A DNA stretch of 40,289 nucleotides from an archaeon. GTDB lineage: Archaea > Hydrothermarchaeota > Hydrothermarchaeia > JALTZZ01. Numbering within the stretch: the stretch's first letter is position 1; every line of letters starts with the position of its first letter. The position numbers and the translations under genes were made by a program. Of this stretch, positions 8,437 to 17,674 are shown piece after piece. The DNA lies in NCBI GenBank assembly GCA_027051165.1, contig JALTZZ010000113.1:1-40289 (forward strand), read 5' to 3'. The notes beneath the pieces were generated by a model that was not told the origin of the DNA, made no database searches, and worked only from the letters and a program-made list of their open reading frames with translations.

Positions 8437-8480
8437 ATGTAAATAAAAATAATTACTATTATGTAAATAAATATAATTAC
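8437..8480. promoter_or_regulatory. Tandem 20-bp repeats between tupA and copA
   Basis: ATGTAAATAAAAATAATTAC at 8437-8456 and ATGTAAATAAATATAATTAC at 8461-8480 differ at one base and are 24 bp apart. Each has GTAA...TTAC dyad ends. They sit mid-way in the divergent promoter between the tungstate receptor and the copper ATPase. A metal-responsive regulator site for one or both genes is a reasonable guess. The GTAA/TTAC ends resemble the operator at 1337-1362, but the spacing differs. Confidence 0.5.
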
Positions 8481-8535
8481 AAAAGCTATGTAACATCTAT
8501 GCTCGAAGCTTGTTAATCTTAGAGGCTTTTATGTA

Positions 8536-10893
8536 ATGGCAAGCGTAACAATACCTATAAAAGGTATGAGCTGTGCAGCATGTGTAGCAACAATAGAAAA
8601 AGCGTTAAACAGCCTTGAAGGTATCAAAAAAGCTCAAGTAAATTTAAACACGGAAAAAGCATTTGTAGAATACGATGAAAAATTAATAAATCTAAAAAAA
8701 ATAATAAAAACAATAAAAGATGTAGGATATGACGTAGAAACTTTAAAAAGCAGCTACAAGCTCGATGAACTTAAAGATTCAAGCGAAGCATCAGTTATTG
8801 AAAAGGTTCTGAAAGAAGTTAGTGGAGTTGTTGATGTAAGCTCAAATATTGCCACAAAAACAATTTTTGTAGAATTTTTACCAAGCTTAAGCGAAAGCTA
8901 TATAAAAAGAAGAATGGAGAGTCTTGGATTTAAGGTTCTTAGCGAGAAAGTTGAAAAATTAAAAGAAGAAAAAGAATTAATAATAAAAAAGAGAAAATTA
9001 ATAATTTCAGCTTTACTATCATCTGTTATAGTTGTTTTAAGCTGGTTTTACGATTTTGACCTTAAGAACCTCGTGCTATTTTTGCTTGCTACTCCGGTTC
9101 AGTTTTATGCTGGAAGTGAATTTTACAGAGGTGCTTGGGGGGCGTTAAAGAATAGAATCGCAAATATGGATGTTTTAATAGTTCTCGGTAGCTCTTCAGC
9201 CTATATATACAGCGTTCTCGCAACTTTCATACCAAACTTTTCGGAATACGTTTTCTACGAGTCATCTGCCCTAATAATAACCTTTATACTTCTTGGAAGG
9301 TTCTTAGAGACAAAAGCAAAGGTAAAAACCGGAGATGCAATAAAGAAGCTTGCAAAACTCCAGCCAAAGAAAGCAAAAGTCATAAGAAATAATAAAGAAG
9401 TTGAAGTTCCGGTAGAAGAAATAAAAAAGGGTGATATAGTAATAGTTAAACCCGGGGAGAGAATTCCATGCGACGGAATTGTTGTAGAGGGTTATTCTTC
9501 TGTTGACGAGAGCATGCTTACCGGAGAGAGCATTCCCGTAGAAAAGAAGGTTAATGATAAGGTTTTCGGAGGGACCGTAAATAAGTTCGGTGTTCTTAAA
9601 ATAAGAGCTACAAAGATAGGAGAGGAAACGGTGCTTTCACAGATAATAAAGCTTATTGAAGAAGCACAGGCAAAAAAAGCTCCAATACAGAGAATAGCCG
9701 ATAGGATATCTGCATATTTTGTCCCAGCAATAGTAGCTTTTGCGTTTTTTGCTTTTTCATACTGGCTGCTTGAAGAAAGCTTTATCCTTGCGTTTAAGGT
9801 TTTGATAGCCGTGCTCGTAATAGCATGTCCATGTGCATTGGGTTTGGCTACGCCCACAGCGGTAACTGTTGGAGTAGGGAAGGGAGCGGAGCTCGGAATA
9901 CTTATAAAGAGCGGAGAAGCCCTTGAGAAGCTAAGCTACGTTGATACCGTCGTCCTCGACAAGACTGGAACGATAACGGCAAACAAGCCAAGCGTTACCG
10001 ATGTATACGGAGTTGACGGGGATAAGCTCAAGGTTCTTGAAGCCGCCGCCACAGCAGAAAGCATGAGCGAGCATCCCCTCGCTAAAGCCATCGTAGAGAA
10101 AGCAGAGGAGCTTGGAATTAAGTTTAAAAAGCCTCAAAGATTCGAAGCTATTCCCGGCTACGGTGTCTTCGCCGTAGCGGATGGAAGAACAATTATTGTA
10201 GGCAAGCCCGTGCTTCTGGAGGACAACGAAATTGATATAAGTGCTGTAGCAAATATTGTAGAGAAGCTGCAGGAGGAAGGAAAAACAATAGTTCTTGTTG
10301 CAGAAGAAAGCAAACTTCTTGGGGTTATTGGAATAAGAGATGAAATAAAAAAAGAATCTTATGAGGCTATTAAAGAGCTTAAAAAGATGAATATAAATGT
10401 TGTAATGGTTACAGGAGATAACGAAAAAACCGCAAAAGCGATTGCCAAGGAGCTTGGAATCAAGGAAGTTATCGCACAGGCTTTGCCAGAGGACAAAGCC
10501 GAGAAGATAAAGGAGCTTCAGAAAAGGGGATTTACTGTTGCGATGGTTGGAGATGGAATAAACGATGCTCCAGCTCTTGTTCAAGCAGACGTAGGCATTG
10601 CAATAGGTTCTGGAACAGATATAGCAATTGAGAGTGCAGACGTTGTTCTAATTAAGAGCGATCTAAGAGACGTCGTTAAGGTTCTGAAGCTCGGAAGAGA
10701 AACGATGAAGAAGATAAAGCAGAATCTTTTCTGGGCGTTCTTCTACAACATGCTTGCCGTGCCAATAGCAGCTGGAATTTTATACAAGAGTCATGGAATC
10801 TTAATAAAGCCGGAGATATCTGCACTTGCAATGGCGATGAGCAGCGTTACAGTTGTTACAAACTCGTTAACGCTCAGAAGATTTAAAGCATGA
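8536..10893 (+). CDS. copA: P1B-type copper-exporting ATPase CopA
   Basis: This 785-residue protein pumps Cu(I) out of the cell using ATP. The N-terminal metal-binding domain has [12 protein letters not shown] (Cys13, Cys16). A second domain of the same fold (residues about 73-136) lacks any CxxC. The membrane core has the CPC motif (431-433, [15 protein letters not shown]). TGES is at 329-332, DKTGT has the phosphorylated Asp475, SEHPLAKA is the His-Pro motif, GDGINDAP is the hinge, and FYN plus MAMSS in the last two helices mark Cu+ selectivity. There is no C-terminal metal-binding domain. The stop overlaps the start of tatD as ATGA. ATG 8536 is the start; GTAATGG precedes the first Ala codon. 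Confidence 0.96.
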   Translation: MASVTIPIKGMSCAACVATIEKALNSLEGIKKAQVNLNTEKAFVEYDEKLINLKKIIKTIKDVGYDVETLKSSYKLDELKDSSEASVIEKVLKEVSGVVDVSSNIATKTIFVEFLPSLSESYIKRRMESLGFKVLSEKVEKLKEEKELIIKKRKLIISALLSSVIVVLSWFYDFDLKNLVLFLLATPVQFYAGSEFYRGAWGALKNRIANMDVLIVLGSSSAYIYSVLATFIPNFSEYVFYESSALIITFILLGRFLETKAKVKTGDAIKKLAKLQPKKAKVIRNNKEVEVPVEEIKKGDIVIVKPGERIPCDGIVVEGYSSVDESMLTGESIPVEKKVNDKVFGGTVNKFGVLKIRATKIGEETVLSQIIKLIEEAQAKKAPIQRIADRISAYFVPAIVAFAFFAFSYWLLEESFILAFKVLIAVLVIACPCALGLATPTAVTVGVGKGAELGILIKSGEALEKLSYVDTVVLDKTGTITANKPSVTDVYGVDGDKLKVLEAAATAESMSEHPLAKAIVEKAEELGIKFKKPQRFEAIPGYGVFAVADGRTIIVGKPVLLEDNEIDISAVANIVEKLQEEGKTIVLVAEESKLLGVIGIRDEIKKESYEAIKELKKMNINVVMVTGDNEKTAKAIAKELGIKEVIAQALPEDKAEKIKELQKRGFTVAMVGDGINDAPALVQADVGIAIGSGTDIAIESADVVLIKSDLRDVVKVLKLGRETMKKIKQNLFWAFFYNMLAVPIAAGILYKSHGILIKPEISALAMAMSSVTVVTNSLTLRRFKA

Positions 10894-11624
10894 GAATCAT
10901 AGATGCACACGCACACATAAGCTTCAAACCCTTTAACAGGTGTAGGGATGAAGTTTTAAGGAGAGCTGAGGAAAAAGGAATACTTGTTGTAGATTCTCCC
11001 GTTACTCTTCACGGATATAAGAAATCCATGGAAATTGCAAGTAAATACAGAAACGTTTGCTCAACATTTGGATTCCATCCGCTGAAGGCACATGCATTTA
11101 AAAATGAAATTTTGGAATTTGTAGAGAATAATATAGATGATATCTTAGCTATCGGAGAAGTAGGTTTGGATTTTAGGGGAGATATTAAAATACAGGAAAA
11201 AGTTTTTAAAAAATTTATACAGCTTGCTAAGGAGTATGAAAAGCCCATAGTTGTTCACGCGAGGGGTTTGGAAGATAAAGCTTTCGAAATCTTGTTAAAA
11301 AATAATGTCGAAAAAGCCCTTTTTCACTGCTTCTCAGCAGATGCGGAAATCGCAAAGAAGATTGTTGATAACGGCTTCTGGATATCAATTTCAACAAACG
11401 TCTGCTATCTGCAGAACGTTCAGAATATTGTAGAAAGTATTGAGATGGAAAATGTTTTAATAGAGACAGACAGCCCATATTTGAGCCCATATAAAGATAG
11501 AAAGATAAACGAACCTTCATTCATTATCGAAAGCATAAAAAAGATTGCTGAGATAAAGGAAGTGAAAGAAGAAGATGTAGCAAGGATAACAAAGAAAAAT
11601 GCTGAAAGATTTTATGGATTGTAG
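10890..11624 (+). CDS. TatD-family metal-dependent hydrolase
   Basis: This 244-residue TIM-barrel amidohydrolase has the N-terminal metal ligands DAHAHISF, then [20 protein letters not shown] (metal-bridging Glu), [15 protein letters not shown] and [11 protein letters not shown] near the C-terminus. The family includes TatD 3'-5' exonucleases and uncharacterised phosphoesterases, cytoplasmic and metal-dependent. The ATG overlaps the copA stop by 4 bp, so the two genes are translationally coupled, although no functional link to copper export is known. A T-rich run after the stop (11634-11647) may end transcription. Confidence 0.9.
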   Translation: MRIIDAHAHISFKPFNRCRDEVLRRAEEKGILVVDSPVTLHGYKKSMEIASKYRNVCSTFGFHPLKAHAFKNEILEFVENNIDDILAIGEVGLDFRGDIKIQEKVFKKFIQLAKEYEKPIVVHARGLEDKAFEILLKNNVEKALFHCFSADAEIAKKIVDNGFWISISTNVCYLQNVQNIVESIEMENVLIETDSPYLSPYKDRKINEPSFIIESIKKIAEIKEVKEEDVARITKKNAERFYGL

Positions 11625-11732
11625 AAGCTACTACTTTTTGTTTTTATCCATGCTTCTTAAATTTTTTCAGCCTTGAAGTTTGTAAAAATTTTAAATAGTT
11701 ACTCATTTGTTTCTGAGTAAATTTTTGTTAAC

Positions 11733-12860
11733 GTGAGTATAAAAACCTTTGTCATGAAAAGATTTTTTACCAATGATAATAATTTGTATAATAACAATAA
11801 AATGTCTGGGCTTCAAAAGTTATTATTTATAAAAATACCTTTTATAAGAATTTCATATATAATCTTATTAACAAGCTTAACAACATTCCTTCTGTCCTTG
11901 CCGATATATCTAATTTTAAATATTCCCGTATATACAATGCTCCTTGCAGTGCTCATATCCGGTATAGCCATTGCCGCTGGATCGTATTTTGGTGTGACAA
12001 AGCCTATGAGAAGTTTTATAAAAGAAGTAAATAAGTATGTGGACGGTCTTTTAAAGGGAGAAAATACAAAATTTGAATTTTACCCAAAAATTTATCATCC
12101 AAAAGAAATAGCCGAGCTGAACACAGCTTTTAAAATCGTTATTGGCAAAATAGAGAATGCTTACAAGGAGCTAAGGGAGCTCGACAGATTTAAGAGCAAC
12201 ATAATATCAAATGTAAGTCACGAGCTCAAGACACCCATAACTATAGCAAAGGGAGCGATAGACCTTGCACTTGAGGAAAAGGACGTTGAAAAGATAAGGA
12301 ATCATCTAATATTTGCGAAAAGGAATCTTTTGAGGCTTTTAAATATAATAGACGACTTAATAACGATAGCGAAGATTGAGAAAAAAGGATTGATGCTTGA
12401 GTATGAAAAGGTTAATATGATGGATATTATAGAAGATGTAGTAAATGAGAAGATAGATTTTGCTGAAAAGCAGAAGGTTAAAATAATCTTGGATGTTGAA
12501 GACTTCGATTTTTATGCAGATAAATTTGAGCTTAAGCATGCACTTCTGAATTTGATAGATAATGCTATAAAGTTTAATAAAGAAAATGGAAAAGTCTTCA
12601 TTAAAGCATATAAGGGAAACGATTTCGCTGTTATAAAGGTTAAGGATACAGGTATAGGTATACCAAAAGATAAGCTCGATAAAATTTTTGAACCCTTCTT
12701 CCAAGGAGATCCAAGCCCTACAAGAAGATACGGTGGCACGGGTTTAGGCTTAACAATCGTAAAGCGTGTTATAGAGCTCCATAGAGGTAGAATATCCGTA
12801 GAGAGCGAAGAAGGTAAAGGCACCGAGTTTACAATCAAGCTTCCTCTTCTTCCCGTTTAA
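11733..12860 (+). CDS. Membrane sensor histidine kinase
   Basis: This 375-residue protein begins at GTG 11733 (an ATG at 11754 is also possible). Two hydrophobic helices (about residues 36-63 and 66-87) have almost no loop between them, so there is little extracytoplasmic sensor. A HAMP-like linker follows (90-145), then the dimerisation box IISNVSHELKTPITIAKGAI with His163. The ATPase domain shows NLIDNAIKFN, DTGIGIPKDKLDKIFEPFF and GGTGLGLTIVKRVIELH. All kinase motifs are intact. No response regulator gene is adjacent, so it is an orphan kinase; the signal is probably membrane-derived or intracellular. Two-component kinases are common in Archaeoglobales, which fits the lineage. Confidence 0.92.
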   Translation: MSIKTFVMKRFFTNDNNLYNNNKMSGLQKLLFIKIPFIRISYIILLTSLTTFLLSLPIYLILNIPVYTMLLAVLISGIAIAAGSYFGVTKPMRSFIKEVNKYVDGLLKGENTKFEFYPKIYHPKEIAELNTAFKIVIGKIENAYKELRELDRFKSNIISNVSHELKTPITIAKGAIDLALEEKDVEKIRNHLIFAKRNLLRLLNIIDDLITIAKIEKKGLMLEYEKVNMMDIIEDVVNEKIDFAEKQKVKIILDVEDFDFYADKFELKHALLNLIDNAIKFNKENGKVFIKAYKGNDFAVIKVKDTGIGIPKDKLDKIFEPFFQGDPSPTRRYGGTGLGLTIVKRVIELHRGRISVESEEGKGTEFTIKLPLLPV

Positions 12861-13022
12861 TTCCACCCGTTTCTCTATTTCAATCCTATTTCTCATCTCC
12901 AGAAGAAAAGCGGAATCTATACAGCATTCTTGTAAGCCTAATTAATTTAAGCTAAGGGGCAAAATTCTCTTGACGGCGTTGGTATAAAAATTTTAAATAT
13001 AAAACACAACAAAATATTATTC

Positions 13023-14459
13023 ATGCATATCGTCGAAGAGCATGAGAGGCATGTAATAGTAAAAGAGGAGGATGAATACAAATATATTGTCAAAATTCCA
13101 AAGATAACGCCAGAGGAATATTCGGTAATAAAAAAAGTTATGGAATATATCATAAAGGAGTTTTCCCTTGGATTAAGTGCCGAAGACAGTGATACGATAA
13201 AAAAGCGTATCCTTCAGTATCTAAGAGAGGAGAATATACAGGAAGAAAAGCTACATTCTCTTGCTGAGATTATTTTCAGAAAGATGTATGGGTATGACTT
13301 AATAGATTTCTTCCTTGAAGATGACAATCTCGAAGAGGTAATGGTTATAGGAAGGAATCTTCCAGTTTATGTTTTTCACAGAAAATATGGAATGATGGAA
13401 ACAAACATCGTTTTTCGCAGAGATAGGGATATAGTAAATATAATTGAAAAGATAGCAAGAGAGTGCGGAAGAACAATAAATATAAATAATCCTCTCTTAG
13501 ATGCGAGACTGCCAAACGGTGATAGGGTTAACGCAACACTTTCTCCCCCTGCACTGGATGGTCCAACAATAACTATAAGGAAGTTTAAGAGAGATCCGCT
13601 AACAATCGTTGACATTTTAAAGTTTAAAACTCTCAGCATTGATGCAGCGGCTTTTCTCTGGCTCGTTGTAGACGGTCTTGGCGTGAAGCCGGGGAACATA
13701 ATAGTTGCCGGTGGAACCGGCAGCGGAAAGACGACAACCTTAAACTGCTTGGCAAGCTTTATGAAAAAGAACTTGAGAGTTGTTACAATAGAAGATGTTG
13801 CGGAGCTTCAGCTTCCAATAAAACATAAGATAAGGCTTGAAATAAGACCTCCAAATGTAGAGGGTAAGGGAGAGATAACATTCGATCATCTGCTCAAGAA
13901 CACTCTGAGAATGAGACCTGATAGGATTATAGTTGGTGAGATTAGGGGAGAGGAAGCATTAACCCTTTTCACTGCTATGAACACCGGACACGATGGTTGC
14001 ATGGGAACCATTCATGCAAACTCTGCAAGTGAAACGATTACAAGGCTTATTAATCCACCTATGAATGTTCCTATGGTGATGATACCCGCCTTAGATATAA
14101 TAATAATACAGCAAAGATTCAACATTGGAGGAAGAACAGTAAGGAGAATAACCGAGATATCTGAGATAGGAGGAATAGAAATGGATAGGGTTCTTTTAAA
14201 CAAAATATATGAATACAATGCAGCAAAAGACAGCCTGCAGCCAACGGGAGTTCCAAGCAAGTTTATACAAGAGCTTTCTAAGAGAACTGGTCTTGGATTA
14301 AAAGAAATAAATGAAGAAATCCTTAAAAGAAGCATTGTCCTTCAGTATCTTGTAAAGAACAACATAAGAGATCTGACTTCGATACACAGATATATTCAAG
14401 AATACTATAGAAACCCTGATGAACTATTGGAAAAGATAGAAAGAAAGCTAAAGGTTTAA
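13023..14459 (+). CDS. Type II/IV secretion system ATPase (GspE/PilT/archaeal pilus class)
   Basis: This 478-residue hexameric secretion ATPase powers assembly of archaeal pili or related structures. The N-terminal domain ends around residue 120. The conserved region includes LDARLPNGDRVNATLSP, Walker A GGTGSGKTT (230-238), ELQLPIKHKIRLEIRPP, the Walker B region RIIVGEIRGEEA (301-312) and the His box MGTIHANSASETITR. The usual partner, a TadC/FlaJ-like membrane platform gene, is not adjacent on either side, and the next gene converges with a 12-bp overlap. It could serve archaella, pili or another surface machine; the sequence alone does not decide. A TATA-like run lies at 12995-13008. Confidence 0.9.
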   Translation: MHIVEEHERHVIVKEEDEYKYIVKIPKITPEEYSVIKKVMEYIIKEFSLGLSAEDSDTIKKRILQYLREENIQEEKLHSLAEIIFRKMYGYDLIDFFLEDDNLEEVMVIGRNLPVYVFHRKYGMMETNIVFRRDRDIVNIIEKIARECGRTININNPLLDARLPNGDRVNATLSPPALDGPTITIRKFKRDPLTIVDILKFKTLSIDAAAFLWLVVDGLGVKPGNIIVAGGTGSGKTTTLNCLASFMKKNLRVVTIEDVAELQLPIKHKIRLEIRPPNVEGKGEITFDHLLKNTLRMRPDRIIVGEIRGEEALTLFTAMNTGHDGCMGTIHANSASETITRLINPPMNVPMVMIPALDIIIIQQRFNIGGRTVRRITEISEIGGIEMDRVLLNKIYEYNAAKDSLQPTGVPSKFIQELSKRTGLGLKEINEEILKRSIVLQYLVKNNIRDLTSIHRYIQEYYRNPDELLEKIERKLKV

Positions 14460-15209
14460 ATCTCTATAAAGGCTCTCTGTTGGATAGACCTCTATTCCGT
14501 TTGGTCCTATCTCCATTAAGCATATTTTCTTGCTGTGGTTGACACCTCGCATTTTGAATACCTCTATCCCCCTAACCCTCTCGCTTCCTTTAACTATGTT
14601 GTATAGAATTATTACACCATGTGCAAGGAACTCCTCTACGCCGAATCTGCTTATACCTTCTTTTCCTTCAGGCTTTTCGCTGAGAATAAGGGATGTAACT
14701 TCAAGCTCTGAAAGGAGATTTATGAGACCAAGGATTTCCTGTCTAATTTCAAGATCACTGCTCAAAAAGAAGGCTAAAGCTGTTACCGAATCTATAACAA
14801 CTCGCTTTGCATTTACTTCTTCAACATGCTTTATTATAGTATCCCTTATTATGTCCACAGAAAACCTTCTTGGAGTATATTCAAAGTAATTCTTTTTATC
14901 TGATTTTTTTTCTATATACTTAGCTGGAGATATAAAGCTTGATTTTTGTGGAAGTATGCCAACAATTCTTATTTTTTCCACGTCCCAACCAAACTGGGAG
15001 AAGTTTCTTATAATATCCTTAGGTCGTTCTTCGAAGGTTATGTATAGTCCATTTTCCCCATACTCTTCTAACCCTTTTACGAGAAACTGCATTCCAAAGG
15101 TGCTTTTCCCAGTTCCAGCACCGCCGGTAACCAATACCGTATAGTTTCTCGGAATTCCACCATCGAGCATTTCATCCAAGCCGGGTATTCCTGTTGGAGT
15201 CTTCTCCAT
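14448..15209 (-). CDS. KaiC-like RecA-fold ATPase
   Basis: This 253-residue, single-domain KaiC/RadA-superfamily protein has TGIPGLDEMLDGGIP at the N-terminus, Walker A GGAGTGKST (29-37), YITFEERPKDIIRNFSQFGW, and the Walker B region KRVVIDSVTALAFFL. This is a very common archaeal family; members act in signalling, surface-structure control or DNA-linked processes, and this one is not assigned. It overlaps the upstream gene by one base (TAATG), so the two are translated together, and its 3' end overlaps the convergent secretion ATPase by 12 bp. Pairing of KaiC-like proteins with secretion ATPases recalls FlaH-FlaI of archaella, but here the genes face each other, so that is only suggestive. 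Confidence 0.87.
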   Translation of the reverse strand: MEKTPTGIPGLDEMLDGGIPRNYTVLVTGGAGTGKSTFGMQFLVKGLEEYGENGLYITFEERPKDIIRNFSQFGWDVEKIRIVGILPQKSSFISPAKYIEKKSDKKNYFEYTPRRFSVDIIRDTIIKHVEEVNAKRVVIDSVTALAFFLSSDLEIRQEILGLINLLSELEVTSLILSEKPEGKEGISRFGVEEFLAHGVIILYNIVKGSERVRGIEVFKMRGVNHSKKICLMEIGPNGIEVYPTESLYRDLNL

Positions 15210-17161
15210 TAGACCACCGCTTTAGCTACTAAGGGTTTTGAACCTACCATTGCATTATATATTAAATCTTCATATATATAAAAATCCTTCAGTGCACTCT
15301 CAGCAATTTTTATCGCATCTTCCTTTACATCATTTTTCTCTGGCGAATACCAGTCCTTAACAAGGGATACTGCAACTGCAAACATCTTTACATCCCACTC
15401 ATGTGCATCCAGCGGCTCCTCTGGACAGTCCTCGATACCGTATCTTTTACATATTTCTTGCATGCTCTCCTTATACCCCTTTACTCTATGGAATTCCTCT
15501 ATATCGTAGAAAAAGGCTTCTGTGCTTACAGGCTCCAAGGCAAATGCAACCGCTTTCTCTGGCTTTTCTATTGAAAGCACGAATTCAAGTGCTATTTGAT
15601 CACCCCTTGCACCAAGCTCCTCTCTATATCTAAACTTTCCTTTAGGAAGAGAAAATATTATTCCGCCGTCAAGCTTATCTCCTATAAGGATATGATCGGG
15701 AAACATTGGAGCGAAGCTTGCAGAGCCAGCGTGGAATAGCTTCCTCATATTTCCAAGTCTCTGTAGCTTGTAGTATTTCATCCAGAGTATTTTGTTTAGA
15801 TGTTCGTAGTCCCCACCCCTTATCGTTAAATATTCGTAGTCCCCTCTTATCACCCACGTCTTTACAACGGCATCTGGATTCCTATACTCAATTTTCGGTG
15901 CATATCCAAGGGTCTGCAGGTTGTATAGCTTTACAGCCTCTATATAATACGGTTTCTCAGAAAAAACTAAGAAGTAGCTTTCCGCTTCAACATCGTAGCC
16001 CTCTGATATATCTAAGGACTTGAAGTCCCATCCATAAGTTTTTATTAGGACGTATCCCTTATCCTCGCTGTATGAGACTATTTCATATTCTAAACCGTCT
16101 TTATCGTGAAGAGCTGTTGTTGAAAACGGAACCTTATTGTTTCCATCGTAGTCTGCAAAACCGAAATCCGAGCCAGTTAGCATGTCGGTTGGATTTTCTA
16201 CAGTATCATTGTATATAAGCACGTTCTTCTTGTTGAGGTTATCGTAAAGCATGTAGTAGCTCTTATCAAGGTTTATACTGATATTATAGTATTTTGTTGA
16301 GATTACGAGCCAGCCCTTATTTGGAGCCTTACTATCAATCACGTTTAAAACTTTTATTCCCCTTATTCCTATTATTTCTTTTATTTCCTTTTTTTCTTTA
16401 AATTCATTCTCTTTTGTGAAATTTAAAAATGTAAGAGAAAATATAAATAATAACGAGATCAGAGCTGCAAAAATAACTTTTCTCGAAATCCTCTTTTTAA
16501 CATAAATTTTTTCTTCTTTTTCTTTAAATATAATTCCAGAATCTGAAATCTTATAAAACATCCAATTTGGCTCATATTTTATACCCTTAGCATAAAATAT
16601 TCTCATTTTTCTCAGCGTTTCTCCTTCAACTTCTTCGAACTCCATTTCGATTACACAGTCAACAGCATGCTTCAGTGCAGCAACAATTTTTTCATCGTGC
16701 ATTCCCTTTTGCAGAGAGCAGAATATGGATCCATACTGCGTTTTTACCCTCGATATCAGCATCGTGAAAAATCTGTTTATTTCGCTTTCTCTTGAATATA
16801 GAAAGAGAGTTGAAAGGGAGTCGAAGAATATTCTCATAGGAGTGCCAATGATTTTTTTTGCCTTCTCTATATTGAGTGTTATTAGATTTAGATTCGCCGG
16901 ATTATCAACTATCAAGTTCTTTTCGTGAAAAAATTTTTTCTGCGATGAGTATGAGTATAGATCTATAAAAACGATATCCTCTTTATTTATATCTATTTTA
17001 AGCCTCTCTATAATTTCCGTGGGTGAGTGCTCTGTTGTTATAAAAACTACCTTCTCCCGATTTTTAAGAAACTCTTTTACAAGTGTAAGAAAATATTCAA
17101 ACTTACCCACACCGGGTGGACCTATAACGAGAACACTGTATCTCTCTGGAAATTCTATCAT
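15209..17161 (-). CDS. KaiC/FlaH-like ATPase domain fused through one membrane helix to a large extracytoplasmic domain
   Basis: The open frame begins at 17194, but Met at 17161 (MIEFPERYSVLVIG) fits the fold better; residue numbers here count from 17194. Residues 20-215 are a RecA/KaiC-like domain: GPPGVGKFEY in the Walker A place (Phe where Ser/Thr is normal), VVFITTEHSPTEIIERL, and RIFFDSLSTLFLY as Walker B. A basic segment (KKRISRK) precedes one membrane helix at about 238-258. The last 400 residues are beta-rich, aromatic and free of cytoplasmic hallmarks, so probably outside the cell. I recognise no family for this outer part. It is the first gene of a two-gene operon with the KaiC-like gene, overlapping by one base. 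It may be a membrane-spanning switch controlled by the intact ATPase partner. Confidence 0.78.
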   Translation of the reverse strand: MIEFPERYSVLVIGPPGVGKFEYFLTLVKEFLKNREKVVFITTEHSPTEIIERLKIDINKEDIVFIDLYSYSSQKKFFHEKNLIVDNPANLNLITLNIEKAKKIIGTPMRIFFDSLSTLFLYSRESEINRFFTMLISRVKTQYGSIFCSLQKGMHDEKIVAALKHAVDCVIEMEFEEVEGETLRKMRIFYAKGIKYEPNWMFYKISDSGIIFKEKEEKIYVKKRISRKVIFAALISLLFIFSLTFLNFTKENEFKEKKEIKEIIGIRGIKVLNVIDSKAPNKGWLVISTKYYNISINLDKSYYMLYDNLNKKNVLIYNDTVENPTDMLTGSDFGFADYDGNNKVPFSTTALHDKDGLEYEIVSYSEDKGYVLIKTYGWDFKSLDISEGYDVEAESYFLVFSEKPYYIEAVKLYNLQTLGYAPKIEYRNPDAVVKTWVIRGDYEYLTIRGGDYEHLNKILWMKYYKLQRLGNMRKLFHAGSASFAPMFPDHILIGDKLDGGIIFSLPKGKFRYREELGARGDQIALEFVLSIEKPEKAVAFALEPVSTEAFFYDIEEFHRVKGYKESMQEICKRYGIEDCPEEPLDAHEWDVKMFAVAVSLVKDWYSPEKNDVKEDAIKIAESALKDFYIYEDLIYNAMVGSKPLVAKAVV

Positions 17162-17251
17162 AACATAAAAGAATATATGCACGTGGTAAATCATTAGTGA
17201 GGATGGGAAGCTTTGTTGTGAGTTCTATTTTAAGAAGTATACTCTCTGAGA

Positions 17252-17640
17252 GTGAACTACTCCTTTATAAGGGCTTTGTGAGGAGTTTGCCTTTGCAAGA
17301 GCCTTATCCCCGTGAGGCTCTCGACTGCAGAGCCCTTAGGTAAACACTGTTCTTAAGCCTGTTGTATAGATCATAGAAGTTTAGCTTGGCTTCTTTTTTG
17401 TTAAGCAAAAACAGGGCTCTTGATTCCATAGCTTAGCGCTGTGGTAGCACATATTGCCTAAGGTTGTTCTGTGCTCCTTGGTTAATCTCCTTAAGTTGAT
17501 TGCTATACAGCGAAACGCTGACTCCTCGACCATTGCTGAATATTAAATTTTCATGACATTTAAAGCTTTCCACCAAGCTTCCCGCACACCTCACCTAATT
17601 CATCCCTGCACTGAAGTGCGGGGTATTCTTAGCGACGTTA
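17252..17640 (-). mobile_element. Decayed IS1341-type (tnpB-only) insertion sequence
   Basis: The 480-bp gap between the KaiC-like operon and pdxS holds a relic. Read on the minus strand it starts with a left-end hairpin (CCCCGCAC-TTCA-GTGCAGGG, at 17604-17623), a purine-rich leader and TTTAAAT. A tnpB N-terminus follows, then an abrupt jump to a right-end-like GGAGTAGTTCAC (complement of 17252-17263). The leader and the TAGTTCAC end match the intact element at 21.4-22.8 kb by eye. Most of tnpB, including all catalytic parts, is deleted. Left boundary at 17252 is the inferred right end; the other boundary is approximate. Confidence 0.65.
17300..17533 (-). pseudogene. tnpB: tnpB N-terminal fragment, frameshifted
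   Basis: From ATG 17533 the minus strand reads MVEESAFRCIAINLRRLTKE, HRTTLGNMCYHSAKLWNQ, then goes out of frame. A one-base shift restores a plausible continuation LFLLNKKEAKLNFYDLYNRL then KNSVYLRALQSRAS, matching the N-terminal helical region of TnpB proteins (the LWN...  L..R pattern also seen in the pseudogene at 33.4 kb). It then stops. No RuvC or zinc motifs remain, so it cannot encode a working nuclease. The fragment is too broken and short to appear as a normal open frame. Confidence 0.65.
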
Positions 17641-17674
17641 ATATAAAGATTTCTGATATAAGAGGTGTATTGTT

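Noticed and set aside
9492-10584. Long antisense open frames within copA
   Set aside because: Shadows of a highly conserved gene; no initiation signals or domain motifs.
12861-13022. Possible small RNA or tRNA in the kinase / secretion ATPase gap
   Set aside because: No cloverleaf, box C/D or stable stem could be made out by eye; only an AT-rich promoter near 13000.
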